Of a stretch of 64,000 nucleotides of DNA, positions 29,931 to 41,667 are shown piece after piece. Positions within the stretch are counted from its first letter, which is position 1, and each line of letters starts with the position of its first letter. The position numbers and the translations under genes are program-made. Source of the stretch: Ilyonectria destructans (taxonomy: Eukaryota > Ascomycota > Sordariomycetes > Hypocreales > Nectriaceae); contig JAHEWK010000008.1 in the NCBI GenBank assembly GCA_020740775.1, positions 2,418,001 to 2,482,000 on the forward strand, written 5' to 3'. Below the pieces are notes generated by a model, which saw only the letters and a program-made list of their open reading frames with translations, was not told the DNA's origin and ran no database searches.

Positions 29931-31153
29931 TGGGTGCGCCCTGTGTGTGTTCGCCTCCGTTGCATCGACACAACTCGCTCTTCGACCTCGTATCAGCCAC
30001 CACACAGACCCATTCCAACCCGTCAAAGGCACGGTTCTATTATTAGTTAGTCTTGTCATCGGCATCCATGGTTGCCGACCCTTCCCCGGATTCATACAGT
30101 ACTACGCAACTTACGGCCCCAAGTCCATGTCCTCGGTATTGGCACGGCCTGTTGCTGCTCCATCCACTGACGGGTCTCTTGTTGGCCAAGACGCCCTGTC
30201 TTGGCCCCTGCAAGACGTCATCAAACAATCAGTGCCCCTCTTTATGTTGTACTGTATCACGCAGTTCCCCAAAGGCACTGCATCAGACAGCGTCCGTAGA
30301 GGTTGCAGTGATGTCCTTGACTTGAAACGGTTCGTATTCGTGCTCCTTCTCTTGCAACTTGCCCCGGGTTGTCCGTAGATTCCTCACGCCTCAATATCCT
30401 TGCAGGAATTCAACATGGTGGGAAGGCTTCTGCTTGTTCTGAATGGGTTCGATCCGTTTGGGATCAAGCTTGGTAACTATCGTGTTTGACAGTATGGCAC
30501 TTGGATCAAAGTGGAAATCTTCTTTTGGTGCTTCTCGAGATACGTAGCAAGACCAAGAACCCCGGCATGAGGAGGATCCTCCTGTTAAGCGGTATCCTAC
30601 AGACGGCAATGCGCTCGACAATTTGCTTTGATGATAGCAGATCCCATACCCTATGCTTACCCGACAGCCAGCCGTGGATCTGATTAGCATGCCTTCTCCG
30701 GGTCCTTTGTCGGGGCCCTTGTTGAGACTTCTCGACCACCCTCCCAGCTCATGACAACTCCCGGTTCGACCCAGTAACGCCAGGTAGACCCCGATTCCAG
30801 AAGCTTGGTGGCCAGGTATCCCTGCAGGACGGGGGCCGCTAGGCAGGCACCAAAAGCCAATGCCGAAGGAAGCTTCATGCATACTAGGCCGAGATCCGAG
30901 ATGGAGGGGTCATGGGCACAAGCAAGAGTTAAGCTAAGGTCCTGTGCAGACACTGGGCCCAATCCCGGGATCCGATTACGCAGACGCCGAGAGCTCGACC
31001 TCTGCCATGTGCCAACGACCTGACTTCCCGAAACCCAAAACATCCTGAAGGTCGAGCACGCCAACGGCAAGGTGACACCGACATCGTCTCCATCGTCCAG
31101 AACGCCCGCCTAGCGAGGTGACAACAGACCTCTGGAAGACGGCCAAGGGCAAC
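29931..31153. other. No intact gene recognised
   Basis: Between about 31040 and 31150, pieces in three frames (NILKVEHANGK, TDIVSIVQNARLA, EVTTDLWKTAKGN) lead towards the ORF at 31154. This suggests a decayed upstream part of that gene. The rest shows nothing specific. Confidence 0.4.
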
Positions 31154-31556
31154 ATGACTCATATGGAGAAATTCGGACTCGCCTTTCATCTCCTGGAGGT
31201 CTACAAGGAGCTGATTTCCTTGGTAAGCCTCAGAGGAACACCCGCCCTCGGCCCCATTGGAGCCGCCGGCTAACAGAATTGGTGCCTTGCAGGTCAATAA
31301 GGAGAGCCTTCTCCACGAAGCCGAACTTGCGGATGCCCTGAAGCACCCCGAGACCCTATACGACGACGACGATGCGTTCCTCGCCAAGTACCACGACCTC
31401 TATGCCAGCAACAGTGCCATTCGCATCAAGATCTCGTTCAACAAATCGACCTTCTCCAAAATTGGTCGTGCTGCGGTGATCATCGGTAGCGCGGTGATCA
31501 TCGGTAGCGCGGTGATCATCGGTAGCGCGGTGCTTCATATTTGCCTGGACACTTGA
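31154..31556 (+). CDS. Short protein with tandem-repeat hydrophobic tail (110 aa), possibly a gene remnant
   Basis: Exon 1 (31154-31222, MTHMEKFGLAFHLLEVYKEL) is joined through a 70-nt intron (GTAAGC...GCTAACA...TGCAG) to exon 2 (31293-31556). Exon 2 has an acidic helix-rich part (NKESLLHEAELADALKHPET), a stretch KYHDLYASNSAIRIKISF, and a tail of three exact AVIIGS units (18 bp each). Together the repeat units form one membrane-span-length hydrophobic segment before LHICLDT. Coding-like sequence in other frames lies upstream, so the present ATG may not be the original start. The family is unknown. Confidence 0.45.
31473..31526. repeat. 18-bp tandem repeat x3 (in-frame)
   Basis: Three perfect copies of GCGGTGATCATCGGTAGC encode AVIIGS each. 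Confidence 0.9.
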
Positions 31557-32127
31557 TCCGATTGAACGAGGCAGCTAGGTCCGTACAAAGATGGGCGGCA
31601 TGGCACATGGACAGGAGGATGGAGGTATCTCGAGCTAGAGACTGCTTGTACATCTGCTCGTTTCCAGAACAGCAGTCTACGAAACCCTCACCTCCGCACG
31701 TAACCGTTCTTGATGTAAGAGTTGGTCACCAGACTGGCGCCTCACCGGGGGAATAGCAGGCCCGTTTCCGTTTCCGCTTGAGGAAGTCTTCTGGAAGACT
31801 TCGCCTGCGCGATTTACTGGAGCTTTTGATTAGACGCAAGGCACGCACCTGCGCCGTGACGTGACACACACAATGACGGTACACACACAATGACGGTGAC
31901 GAGAGCTCGAAAAACTTGTGTGAGCCTCTATAAAATGTCGCTTCCCGCATCGATTTGGCATGCCGTTACAATCCACCTTCAAGGCCCATTGATACAGTCC
32001 GCGACTGTGTTGGGCTCCAAGAAGGAACATCCGACTCTGAGAATCATCAGTAGTCAAGATACCTCCACAGCATCTCATACCACCTCGTCCCTGAAGCACT
32101 TGCCGATAGCTCATTTGAGTCCCGAAC

Positions 32128-32678
32128 ATGGCTCCAACTTTTTCCGGCATCTTGGGCCTTGGAAAACCTTCAAGCACGATTTTGGCGAGTTCTGTCGCGT
32201 TCGCCATCTCATGTATACAGGGAGGACCGCCTGTTGACGATAAATTCTACTGGACGTAAGAGCTCGTCTGTTCCTGCTGCACTATTTCGCACTGACCCCC
32301 TCTTGACCCAGCGTGTACGCCATCTGGGCATTCTTGGTTATCTGCGTCGTAATCTTTACGAGTCTCTCCGTGAACCCAAAGCACCTTGCAAAATATTTCT
32401 GCATGCTGGTGGTCATGGAAATAGTATGTCTCGTCATCGTTGTCGCCGCGACCGCCGCGTCTGATCCTACCGAGATCCCGAAACGCCTCCAAACTTGGGG
32501 CCCAGGCATAACGGTGCTCTGTGTGAACACTCCGACTTTGGCCGTCGATAGTCGCACGCCGGGCCCTGATTCTACCCTTGTCAACGGCGATATCGAGGCC
32601 CGTGGCAACGACGATATCGAGGCCCGTGGCAACGACGATGAAGATGGGAATTCTGCAGCCGGCAATGGCCGTGACTAG
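32128..32678 (+). CDS. Membrane protein B, copy 2 (164 aa)
   Basis: ATG 32128 opens MAPTFSGILGLGKPSSTILA. An intron at 32256-32311 (GTAAGA...CTGAC...CCCAG) joins DDKFYWT to VYAIWAFLVICVVIFTSL. A third hydrophobic segment (FCMLVVMEIVCLVIVVAA), the conserved LQTWGPGITVLCV and two DIEARGND units follow. The hydrophobic segments and DD(R/K)FYWT are conserved with copy 1 while many loop residues differ, as expected for a protein under constraint. Its own upstream region is diverged from copy 1, so the two may be regulated differently. Confidence 0.65.
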
Positions 32679-32924
32679 GATAGTGAAGGCACTGATGCAT
32701 GAGGTTCCTGGACGGTGTTTCAGCGAGGAGGCAAATGAGCAACGTATGCTTGGTATGGATGGCATTTGGCATGGATAGCATACTCGGCATGGATAGCATA
32801 CTCGGCATGGATGGAAAGTTTGGAATGGGATAGATGAGGTAGATCCTTAACAAATGTCTACACTACTGCCCTGCGGCACTGCTTCCCAAACGACGACGAT
32901 TGCATCACTCGGCTAATTCGGCTC

Positions 32925-33626
32925 CTATTGTGACTGATTTCTCGCATGCGCCTTATGGAATGCAGCACTCAGAACGAGCGACAATATGAGAAACCATGGC
33001 ATGAAGCCCATTAAAATCCCATGCACGTCCTCCGCGCCAGTCCATCCCACCGCGAAGGCGAGGAGGACACCGCTGGTAGCAAACCAACATTGGTACCTGT
33101 CGCTGTTGTGTATGTGATAATAGCCATTCATGGATATGCCGTAGACGAGGCAGGCGGCCAGTAGATGCTCTGGGCTTGGATCGCGGACGAAGACAGGGAG
33201 TCGTAGGTATTGTTCCTCCTGTAATGAATCATTAGTACTTGGATGAAGTCTCATGCCATTAAGAGGTCGCTCACACTTTGCTGAGCTTGGAAACTGCTAA
33301 CACCTGCCTCTATGAAGTGCAATATCGAGCTGGACGGACTGCTTAGAGAGTAACCATCACTACTCTGTTGGTATGTTCTTGATGATTGGTAATATCCATT
33401 GATGACAAGGCTGGAGATCCCTGCAGCAAGCAGGATAGCAGCTCGGAGCACTCCCCAGTCTTCGTTTATTCGAGCCATGCCTCTTGGCGCATTATAGCTG
33501 GGTGATGCACGATGTTGTCGTTGCCGCTGCGAAAATGCCCTTCGATAAGGCGACGATCCAATGCTAGACTGCAATCAGCTGTGCAAGCTAATACATCCAA
33601 GGAATCTAAGGATCTACGTACCCCAT
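32925..33626 (-). CDS. Multi-pass membrane protein A, copy 2 (195 aa)
   Basis: Exons are 33626-33622, 33563-33275 and 33218-32925, with introns of 58 and 56 nt (GTACGT...TCTAG and GTGAGC...ACAG). The protein matches copy 1 except for K to R in the N-terminal basic stretch. The short first exon and both introns are conserved, whereas the region upstream of the ATG has diverged, including a 4-nt change that would put the upstream ATG of copy 1 out of frame. This supports the tiny-exon start. Function is unknown; it is predicted to sit in a membrane. Confidence 0.65.
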
Positions 33627-33935
33627 TGTCTCTCTACCGTTCGCGGGCAATGGATGCATCTTCATGGCGGGTATATATATGCGAGTACCAACAGGTGTGG
33701 ACTGTGGAATGAATTCGACAGAATTCCAGGATTGTTGAAAGTGGGGTCTTATGACTCTCACTAGAAAATTTACTCATGACGCAATACTCAGGCCACAACT
33801 TACCTCAGCAAGCCCAGGCCATGGGCAATACTAGGAAGGAACGCGAAAAGTCACGTGATCCCAGCATAGACTCTTAAGAATACTGATAAGTTTAAGGTAG
33901 CGCTTTGTACTAGCCCCGATTTTAAGTACTTCTAT

Positions 33936-36900
33936 CGTCAGCGAATTTCTAAGTAGATAGAAGTACTCTTCATCCGCTATAACCCGATTAGTTTATGCCC
34001 CTGGAATTATCCTACTGTGCTTCCCCTCGCTCGCCGTCTTCCAGGTCGATCTTTTCACCCGACTAGGACTCGGCGCAGATCGACGTGAAAGTCGAGGTCT
34101 GGGGGAATCCCGATGTATGACTGGGTGCTCGGTGACAGTGTGGCTGTGCAGGGTCCCGCACCGACCAATGCCGCGAAACACGGCTCTCTGCATCTTTCAC
34201 GCAACACAACACGCGGAGCTCCTACAGAAGTCAGTGGCACATTCTGATGCAAGGTATAGGCGACCTTGACATTTCTTCTATATAAACATAGTTGCTCTGC
34301 GTAGTATTGATCAATTCCAGCTGCTGCCATTAAATCGAGGGGAATAGACTGGATTATGGCTGGTGTTCGCGCAGTTCAGGCGTCCTGCCCCACTAAGATC
34401 GCACCTATGATCAAGGAAACGGCCTACCTAGCTCACTTACAGGACTTAAAGACAAGACATCATTTCCCCAATTCATTAGTAATCAGTCCTGCACAGAGCA
34501 CTTAATGCAATATTCTGACTATGGACATGGCTGTGGTGATAGTTTCTCGTGCTCTACCACTGGAAAAAGGATCTTATTCAGATATCAGCTATATCGGCGT
34601 TTCTATACATTACAGAAACAGTGGCTAACAATCCTGAGCCGACCTCCACTCTTTGAGTCGTCTGCCCGTCCGCTTCGTGAAAGGATGGTCGGGTCTTACT
34701 GCATCGTAGCTGCAAGCACTCCTCCAGCAATGCAACGGCATCGTCACTATGGAGCTCGGAAATGCAGTCGACGCGCTGGTTGGGTGCACTGCTTCAAGGA
34801 ATAGTGGTTAGCTTTCGCAGGTAACACACGACGGTTTTGCATGGGGGGGTGGGGTGCACCAATTCTACCCACTGTCAGGGGACGCTACGGAGCTGAGAGG
34901 AACGGTCACTCACGCTTAACAGGGCAGGGTTCTAGCACGGGAGGGACCTGGAGACGCCCGTCTATCTCGGGCCCTCCCGAAGCCTGTCGTAGGTAGGCGA
35001 CATCCGGATAAGCTGGAAGCACCACGATATTATCCAAATTCCCCATTGATGTTTGGTAGCGTCGACGGGGGATTGTCCGCCGGCATTGAGGCCTCTGGGT
35101 CGTGGCTCCGCTGCCTGGGGAAGCGCACGGCCTGGTACCCGAACCAAACGCCCACCATGGCAACCAGCAACCCTAAGGTACCTAGGTGCCAGCTCTAGCC
35201 CCAGCTCCGGCGACTGGTCCCGGCTTCCTGTACCATGAAAGACCCTGGTCAAAGCCCCCAAGTGAGTTACCTGCGGGACCTCGACCCATGCGTTGATGGA
35301 CTTGACAACCAGGGCCCCCCCGCCCCTTTGGGGGCATGATAACAGTCCAGCACGGGAGAGCCCTCCCTCTTGCAAGGCCTGCATGGCATGGCAAATCCAG
35401 CAAAATGGAAGCAGCCCAGAATCCAGTCGGAGGAGCTAGCAGGGCCCAGGGGTGTGGAAGAACCTGGCTGTTGGCGGCGACTGGGGATGATGTTGTCGAA
35501 GGTCCCCTGCGAGCCCGTTTTTTTCTACCACCCACACGCCTGGGCTAGGGCAGTCAGGTACTCGGAGAGGGGTAGATCCCAGGGCCGTACGAAGTACTCT
35601 GCAGCGTAAGTGCCTGCGCAAGGTATCTCCCTACGTAAGACTAGGCAATGGCAACGGCCGTGCGCTTCGGCCTCGGCCTTGCTGGGAGGGCTGGGCGGAG
35701 GCGAAGGGTCCAGCGGAGGGTGGACATTGGTTATCTGCAAGTTTTGTACGTCGCGGCCGGCACAACCCTCAGCATTCTGAGAGGGTGCCACAGAGGCAAC
35801 TGCACATCTTTCGGTGAGTACCTGGCTGATCGGTTGGGACCAACCGCTAGCCGCAAGGGATGAAAATTGAGGGTTAGAGATCTAGTCAGATCTTGAACAT
35901 TTGTGTGGGTAAGCCACACTCTTGGTGGATGACTTCAGTGGACGACGCGGAAGTTTGGAAACCTGTAGGTTGCACCTTCGCGACCTAGCGCATACTACCT
36001 GTCACAAGCTGTGATACTGGATGCAATCCCGCGACTCTACTTGCGTTTTATTGATGACACAGTCGATTTAGGACCTGTTGTCAAGGAGCCAAGATCGAAA
36101 TATTGGCATTGGCTTATAAGCCCCTTGGTCGCGTCGATTGGGCGTGGCGGCGGTTAAATGGGAATTTGTGACAATATTTATGTGATCCGCTGCCTACAGG
36201 AGAAATGTCACGCTCTGCATTTTAATTGGGATATGACTCTTTTTGGTGTGGTTGGTATGGTTGGTGTCCTGCAGCACTGGCAGGGGGATTGGGCTTGATT
36301 CATTTGGGGGCCAGCTGGTCCCCTTCAATGACACTGGAGCCAGAGCCTCATGGTTGCGACCGCCCGCGGCGAACCGCGAAGGAGGCAACACAAATGGGCG
36401 TCAGCTGGCAGGCATTTGTTGAAAAGTTTGGGAGCTCACAGCCGCCTGGGAAATCCTGTTTGGCGGGATGTGACGGGCGCTAAGCGACAGGCGTGAACCC
36501 TTGGTGATCCAAGGATACAAATTAGGGGATTGGCAGGGCGTCAACCAACCTTCTGGCGACCTAGTCACCTACCTAGCTAGGTACCTTAGGTAGTCTGGTC
36601 GCCTTGCGACGTACTCGTAGGGCATGCCAGTTTCCAAATGGATGGATGGCCCGGCTCCAAATCAGGCCGCATTCGCTTTCGGCCCTGTTTAAAACCTTAC
36701 TACTCGTTGAAGCATCACTTCTACGGCTTTAAAAGCAACAATCCTATCGTTTTTGCCCTTGCCTGGACTTCTAGGGCCATTTTGAGGTAAATGTTCTGTA
36801 CCAACGTTTTCCGGCCTGCCTAGTGGCTTGCCCACTAAGCACCTGTGGCTACACGCAGTTGGCATTAATGAGAGTACGCTTTGTAGCTTTTCTTGCCATG

Positions 36901-37487
36901 GAACACCTCGGTAATTCTGATGCAGTTGCTGCTGAGTGTGGCTTACTTTCCATGGTTAGGGCACGAGGTCAGCCGCAGCAAAAGTCGGCCTTAGCCAGCT
37001 AAGATTGCGCCTTCAGTTCACTGCGTAATGTTTGGGAGGTAATAATGGCGAGGCTTCCTGGCCGAACTACCAGGTCAACCGCACTGTGCTCGTCTAATAA
37101 CTGGGGACCCACCGGACGCTCAAGCTGGTGGTTTGGAGGGGCGTACCAAGGCAGAGCACGAGAGCCCACAATCCGAGGTTCCGATGAGCTTTCTTTTGCG
37201 ACGTTGTTGAGGTGGCGTTGGCAGCGCCAACCGGTGGTGGCAGTGCGTGCATAGGCCTGGAAGCGATACCATTCCTGGCTGCCTGATGCGCCCTCGATCG
37301 TCTCTCCCCTCTTCTTCCTTCCATACCCAAATACAAATCGGCCGAGAAACAGTCAGTTGCGATAATCGCACTTCATCGGGCGCCTTTCAGTAAGTCATTC
37401 CGCCTTATCTACCTCTACCCCTACCGACGCTTACACCCCGAGCAAAGTCGCGCCTGTGAATCATAACCAGATCGACATCTCGCCGAG
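33936..37487. other. Long stretch without a recognised gene
   Basis: Frames at 34055-34330, 34906-35163 and 35182-35535 have no domain. The palindromic ACCTAGCTAGGTACCTTAGG type motif common in filamentous-fungal intergenic DNA occurs near 36568. The last few hundred bases before 37488 are pyrimidine-rich and probably form the promoter of the NLR gene. Confidence 0.45.
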
Positions 37488-40400
37488 ATGGATGGGAGAT
37501 CTTGGTACGAAGACCAGGCTGAGACAAGCTCCCCTCACCCTCCAAAGCGGCAAAAGACTTTTCATGACGACCTGGGCAATGGGGTTCACGAGTCGCGAAA
37601 CGGGTCGCTCACTTCGCATGATCAGTACACCATCGCCTGGATCTGCGCGCTGCACATAGAGATGGCAGCAGCTCGCGCCATGCTGGACGAGGTTCACGAA
37701 GACCTGCCGAGGCATAGGAACGACAGCAACAACTACACGCTCGGCAGCATAGAGCACCACAACATCGTCATTGCGTGCTTGCCAACAGCCCAGTACGGAA
37801 TGAACAACGCGGCGAATGTGTTGACCCACCTGGTCCGTACCTTCCCGTCGATCCGCCTGGGTTTGATGGTGGGAATTGGAGGTGGAGTGCCGAGCAAGGC
37901 CGATATACGTTGAGGCGACATCGTCGTCGGAACGAGGGTGATGCAGCATGATTTGGGGAAGATTCTTGGAGACGGACAGATCCAGCCGACAGCGATCCCA
38001 AAGATTCCCCATCAGCTGCTCGGCACAGTCGTGTCCACCTTACGATCAAAACATGAGCTAGAGCCCAGTCGGGTCCCATCCATCCTGCGGGTGAAGTTTG
38101 AGGGACACTCCGAGTACGGTCGCCCGAGCTCACAGGATTACCTCTTCTGCGCGACGTATGATCATGTAGCTCCAACGCTTGGCTGTGACGGATGCGACCA
38201 TTCAAAGCTGGTGCCACGAAGCAAGCGGATGATGGATGATCCGCTGATACATTATGGTGCAATCGCCTCAGGAAACCAAGTCATGAGGAGCGGCACTGTA
38301 CGGGACAACATTGCTCGTCGAGTAGACGTCATATGTTTCGAAATGGAGGCCGCTGGCCTAATGGATATTCTCCCTTGTCTCCCAATCCGGGGAATCTGCG
38401 ATTACTCAGACTCTCACAAGAATAAAGAATGGCAGAGATATGCCGCAGCTGCTGCGGCTGCATACGCAAGGGAATTACTAGCGGTGCTACCCGTGACCGA
38501 AGCGCGTGCAAAAGCAGCCTACGTCCTCAAGCCTCGTAAGTTAAGTTCAGCGGTCTTAGGAGTATGTTCTCGTCATCGTGGCTCACATCCAGTGTGTAGA
38601 TCGAGATTTATCGAACGATCACCGACAGCGATTGCTGGACTCCCTCAGATTTGACCAGATGGATTCTCGTAAATCGACCATTAAAACCGCCCACACCAAA
38701 ACATGTCGATGGTTTCTTGACCACCCTGACTACCAAGCATGGCTTGATGCCGGACAATTGACGCAACATAATGGCTTTTTGTGGATCAGTGGCAAGCCGG
38801 GTGCGGGCAAGTCGACTATCATGAAGTTCGCATACTCGAGCATGAAGAGCAAAGCTCGTGGCAGGCACGCTATCACTGCTTCCTTCTTCTTCAATGCTCG
38901 AGGCGAGTACTTGGAAAAGTCCATCTCAGGGATGTACCGATCTTTGCTGCTCCAGCTCCTCCAAGGGTTCCCTGATCTCCAGGCGGTCTTCGACGATCCC
39001 AACCTTGTTGCACAGAGTCAGGACGGCTGCCCATCATTGGACGATCTCAAGGACCTGTTTCGCAGCGCAGTTTTCGCCCTCGGTCAACGCTCACTCACCT
39101 GCTTCGTTGATGCTCTAGACGAGTGTGATGAACAGCAAGTCATGGACATGGTCCAATATTTCGAAGAGCTAGCGGAACATTCCACCCAGAGAGGGATTCC
39201 GCTTCGAATCTGTTTCTCTAGTCGGCATTATCCCTACATCGACATACGACTGGGCATCCGACTTACGCTGGAGGATCAGCCAGGTCACGTCGAAGACTTG
39301 GCAAACTACGTCCGAAGCCGTCTGCGAATCAAAGACCCTGCGCTTGTCGAAGAGCTGCGACCCCAAATTATTGGGAAAGCTGCTGGGGTTTTCCTGTGGG
39401 TCGTCCTCGTTGTCGATATCCTCAACAAAGACAATCGACGGGGTCGGCTAGCTCTCAAAAAAAGACTCGCAGAAGTACCAAGCGGCTTGAGCGAACTTTT
39501 CAAGGATATCCTGAGGCGGGATAATGAGAATATGGAAGATTTACTGCTCTGTATCCTCTGGATTCTCTATGCAAAGCGGCCGCTGAGACCGGAGGAGTAC
39601 TACCATGCCCTCTGGTCTGGGTTGTCCTTGCAGGGTCTGGCCGATTCTGAAGTCCCCGATGTCACCGTCTCAGACGCCGGTGATACCGTTGTCAGTTGTG
39701 TCATCAGCTCCTCAAAAGGACTTGCCGAAATCACGAAATCCAAGCAGCCAACCGTGCAATTCATACACGAATCCGTCCGAGATTTCCTCGTCAAAGACAA
39801 GGGTCTGCATGAATTGTGGCCTGATCTTGGATTTGATTGGGAGAGTCCAAGCCATGAGAGACTCAAATAATGTTGCAACTCATACATGAATCATACCTTG
39901 GTGCGTGCGTCTGTTAGCAAGCTGCCGTCAGAGGCCAAATCCAATAGGCAGACAGAAATCTCAAAGGAGTACCCGTTTTTGGAGTATGCCAGTCAGCATG
40001 TTCTCCACCATGCCGATGTTGCGGCATATGCAATTCCCCAAGACGAGTTTTTATCTCGGTTTCCCGTTCCCTACTGGATCAGTATCATCAATCTTTTTGA
40101 GAGGTACCGAGCACGTCGCTACTCACCGAAGGCTAATCTTCTCTACATTCTTGCGGAGAAAGACTTGTCAAAGCTCATCCGCACGAGGCTGCGGGAGGAT
40201 TCATGCACCGATATTTTTGGAGAGCGATATAGGTATCCACTTTTCGCTGCCTTGGCTCACGGCAACAAAGATTCTGTTGCTGCTCTCCTGAACTCGCCTT
40301 CGAGCATCTGTAACGGAGTTGGCATTACAGAGGGTCTGAAGTGTAGGAAAGATTTGTCAGGATATGAAAATCGAACACCGCTATCCTGGACTGCCCAGGA

Positions 40401-40992
40401 TGGTAGGACAGGTATAGTTAGGCTTCTTCTCCAGAAAGGAACGACCGTCGATGAGACGGATGGGGAGTGTCGAACGCCACTTTCACGAGCGTCAGAGAAA
40501 GGCCATGAGGCGGTGGTGGGGCTTCTTATCGAGAAGGGAGCAGACGTCAACGCCAACGACAAGGTCGGATGGACACCACTCTTACGGGCCTTAGAGAAAG
40601 GCCATGAGGGGGTGACGAGGCTTCTTATTGAGAAGGGGGCAGACGTCAATGTCGGCAACAGTGTTTGGACACCACTCTTGCAGGCCTCAGAGAAGGGCCA
40701 CGAGGCAGTGGCGAGGCTGCTTATCGAGAAGGGAGCAGATGTCAATGTCGGCAACAGTAGTGGATGGACACCACTCTTGCAGGCCTCAGAGAAGGGCCAC
40801 GAGGCGGTGGCGGGGCTTCTTATCGAAAAGGGAGCAGACGTCAACCCCAGAAACAACTTCAGATCGACACCACTCTTACAGGCTTTAAGGAACAGGCATG
40901 AGGCAGTGTCCCGATCCGACGTCCGCCTTGGAGCTGTGCGATTGGGACAGGCCATCGGAAGGAAAACTGCAAAGGAGGACGTTCGAGACTAG
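37488..40992 (+). pseudogene. PNP-NACHT-ankyrin NLR with two in-frame stops
   Basis: ATG 37488 leads into a purine/uridine phosphorylase-like N-terminal domain (YTIAWICALHIEMAAARAML, LGLMVGIGGGVPSKADIR, VICFEMEAAGLMD, IRGICDYSDSHKN). An intron (38536-38599, GTAAGT...TGTAG) joins it to the NACHT part. There the P-loop is GKPGAGKST (~38794), with a Walker B-like FVDALDECD and a sensor-like RICFSSRHYP. Post-NACHT sequence and about six ankyrin units follow (GWTPLLQASEKGHEAVARLL). TGA at 37911-37913 interrupts DIR*GDIVVG. TAA at 39868-39870 replaces the CAA found in the paralog at 1-1430. After 40909 the frame runs into an unrelated repeat. Without recoding it yields only fragments. Confidence 0.85.
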
Positions 40993-41046
40993 GCGGCACC
41001 GAGGTTACGCAGTCGGGGCTTCGCGGTGTCCCCTACGTCGAAGTAG
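40911..41046. repeat. Repeat block, inverted copy of 10908-11036
   Basis: It cuts into the last ankyrin unit of the NLR and supplies the last ~27 codons and the stop. The 10.9-kb copy carries the same DNA in opposite orientation. Confidence 0.8.
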
Positions 41047-41335
41047 AAGGTTAGCAACACTACCACTCGAATCTAAGACGCTGCTCTGAGGCTACTCAGA
41101 ACTCCGTAGACTTGACCACATGATGCGAGCACTCGTAGGTTTCTTTGAGACCAGGTAGTAAACACAAATGGGCGAGGAATTCTCTGATTTATCTCACATC
41201 AAACCATTACTCTGCCTGAAATGGACCCCGCGATGCCCGTGCCACCCCTCGCTCTTGCTGGTTCACCTGTGGCTTTATCCTCAGCACGTTCTGTCCTACT
41301 ATGCCCCCACGTTGATCAGCCCAGGAACTGGCCGA

Positions 41336-41488
41336 AAGCGCCTCAAGGGTCATCCCCTCGCATTGCGGCTATCCTCCGAGTCCATGACGTGTCAGGTGGC
41401 CTTGGTCGCGGAAGCAAATCCGATGCTCAACAGCCAGTCGCTTGTCCACGACCCAGTCAGACCCAACCGGATAGAGACCCGCGCCAGT
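41336..41488. repeat. Dispersed direct repeat (partner 29590-29723)
   Basis: It aligns with 29590-29723 from AGCGCCTCAAGGGTCATCCC to GGATAGAGACCCGCGCCAGT. About 20 bp differ in the middle. Confidence 0.8.
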
Positions 41489-41584
41489 GATGTTAATTCC
41501 CCCCCACCCCGACCTGTTATCTTTCCGTTGTTCCCGCCGTCAACATCGACGACGATGTCGAGGGCGCGCAAGCCCACGCATGCC

Positions 41585-41667
41585 ATGTCCGCCCAAACCT
41601 TCAATGACGGTCGAGCGCCCTTTCGCACAGGAACAATGTGATGGCGGATTTTGTAAAGAAGTGAAGC
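41585..41667. repeat. Repeat block, inverted copy of 10825-10907
   Basis: It shares CAATGACGGTCGAGCGCCCT and the following 60 bases with the reverse complement of 10825-10907. Confidence 0.8.

Larger units (their letters stand above)
31850..33935 (-). repeat. Inverted duplicate cassette, copy 2 (partner 4646-6810)
   Basis: It holds genes B (+) and A (-) in the same convergent layout as copy 1. The outer edge near 33930 ends with the same GCTGACGATAGAAGTACT motif as copy 1, with 14 extra bases inserted next to it. Confidence 0.85.

Noticed and set aside
29333..30095. Long frames on both strands encoding Cys/Val/Trp or Thr/His/Pro repeats
   Set aside because: They are translations of the 15-bp minisatellite and have no start context or domain.
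30755..30790. GGTTCGACCC, a possible tRNA T-loop
   Set aside because: No matching A-box or acceptor stem could be folded by eye around it.
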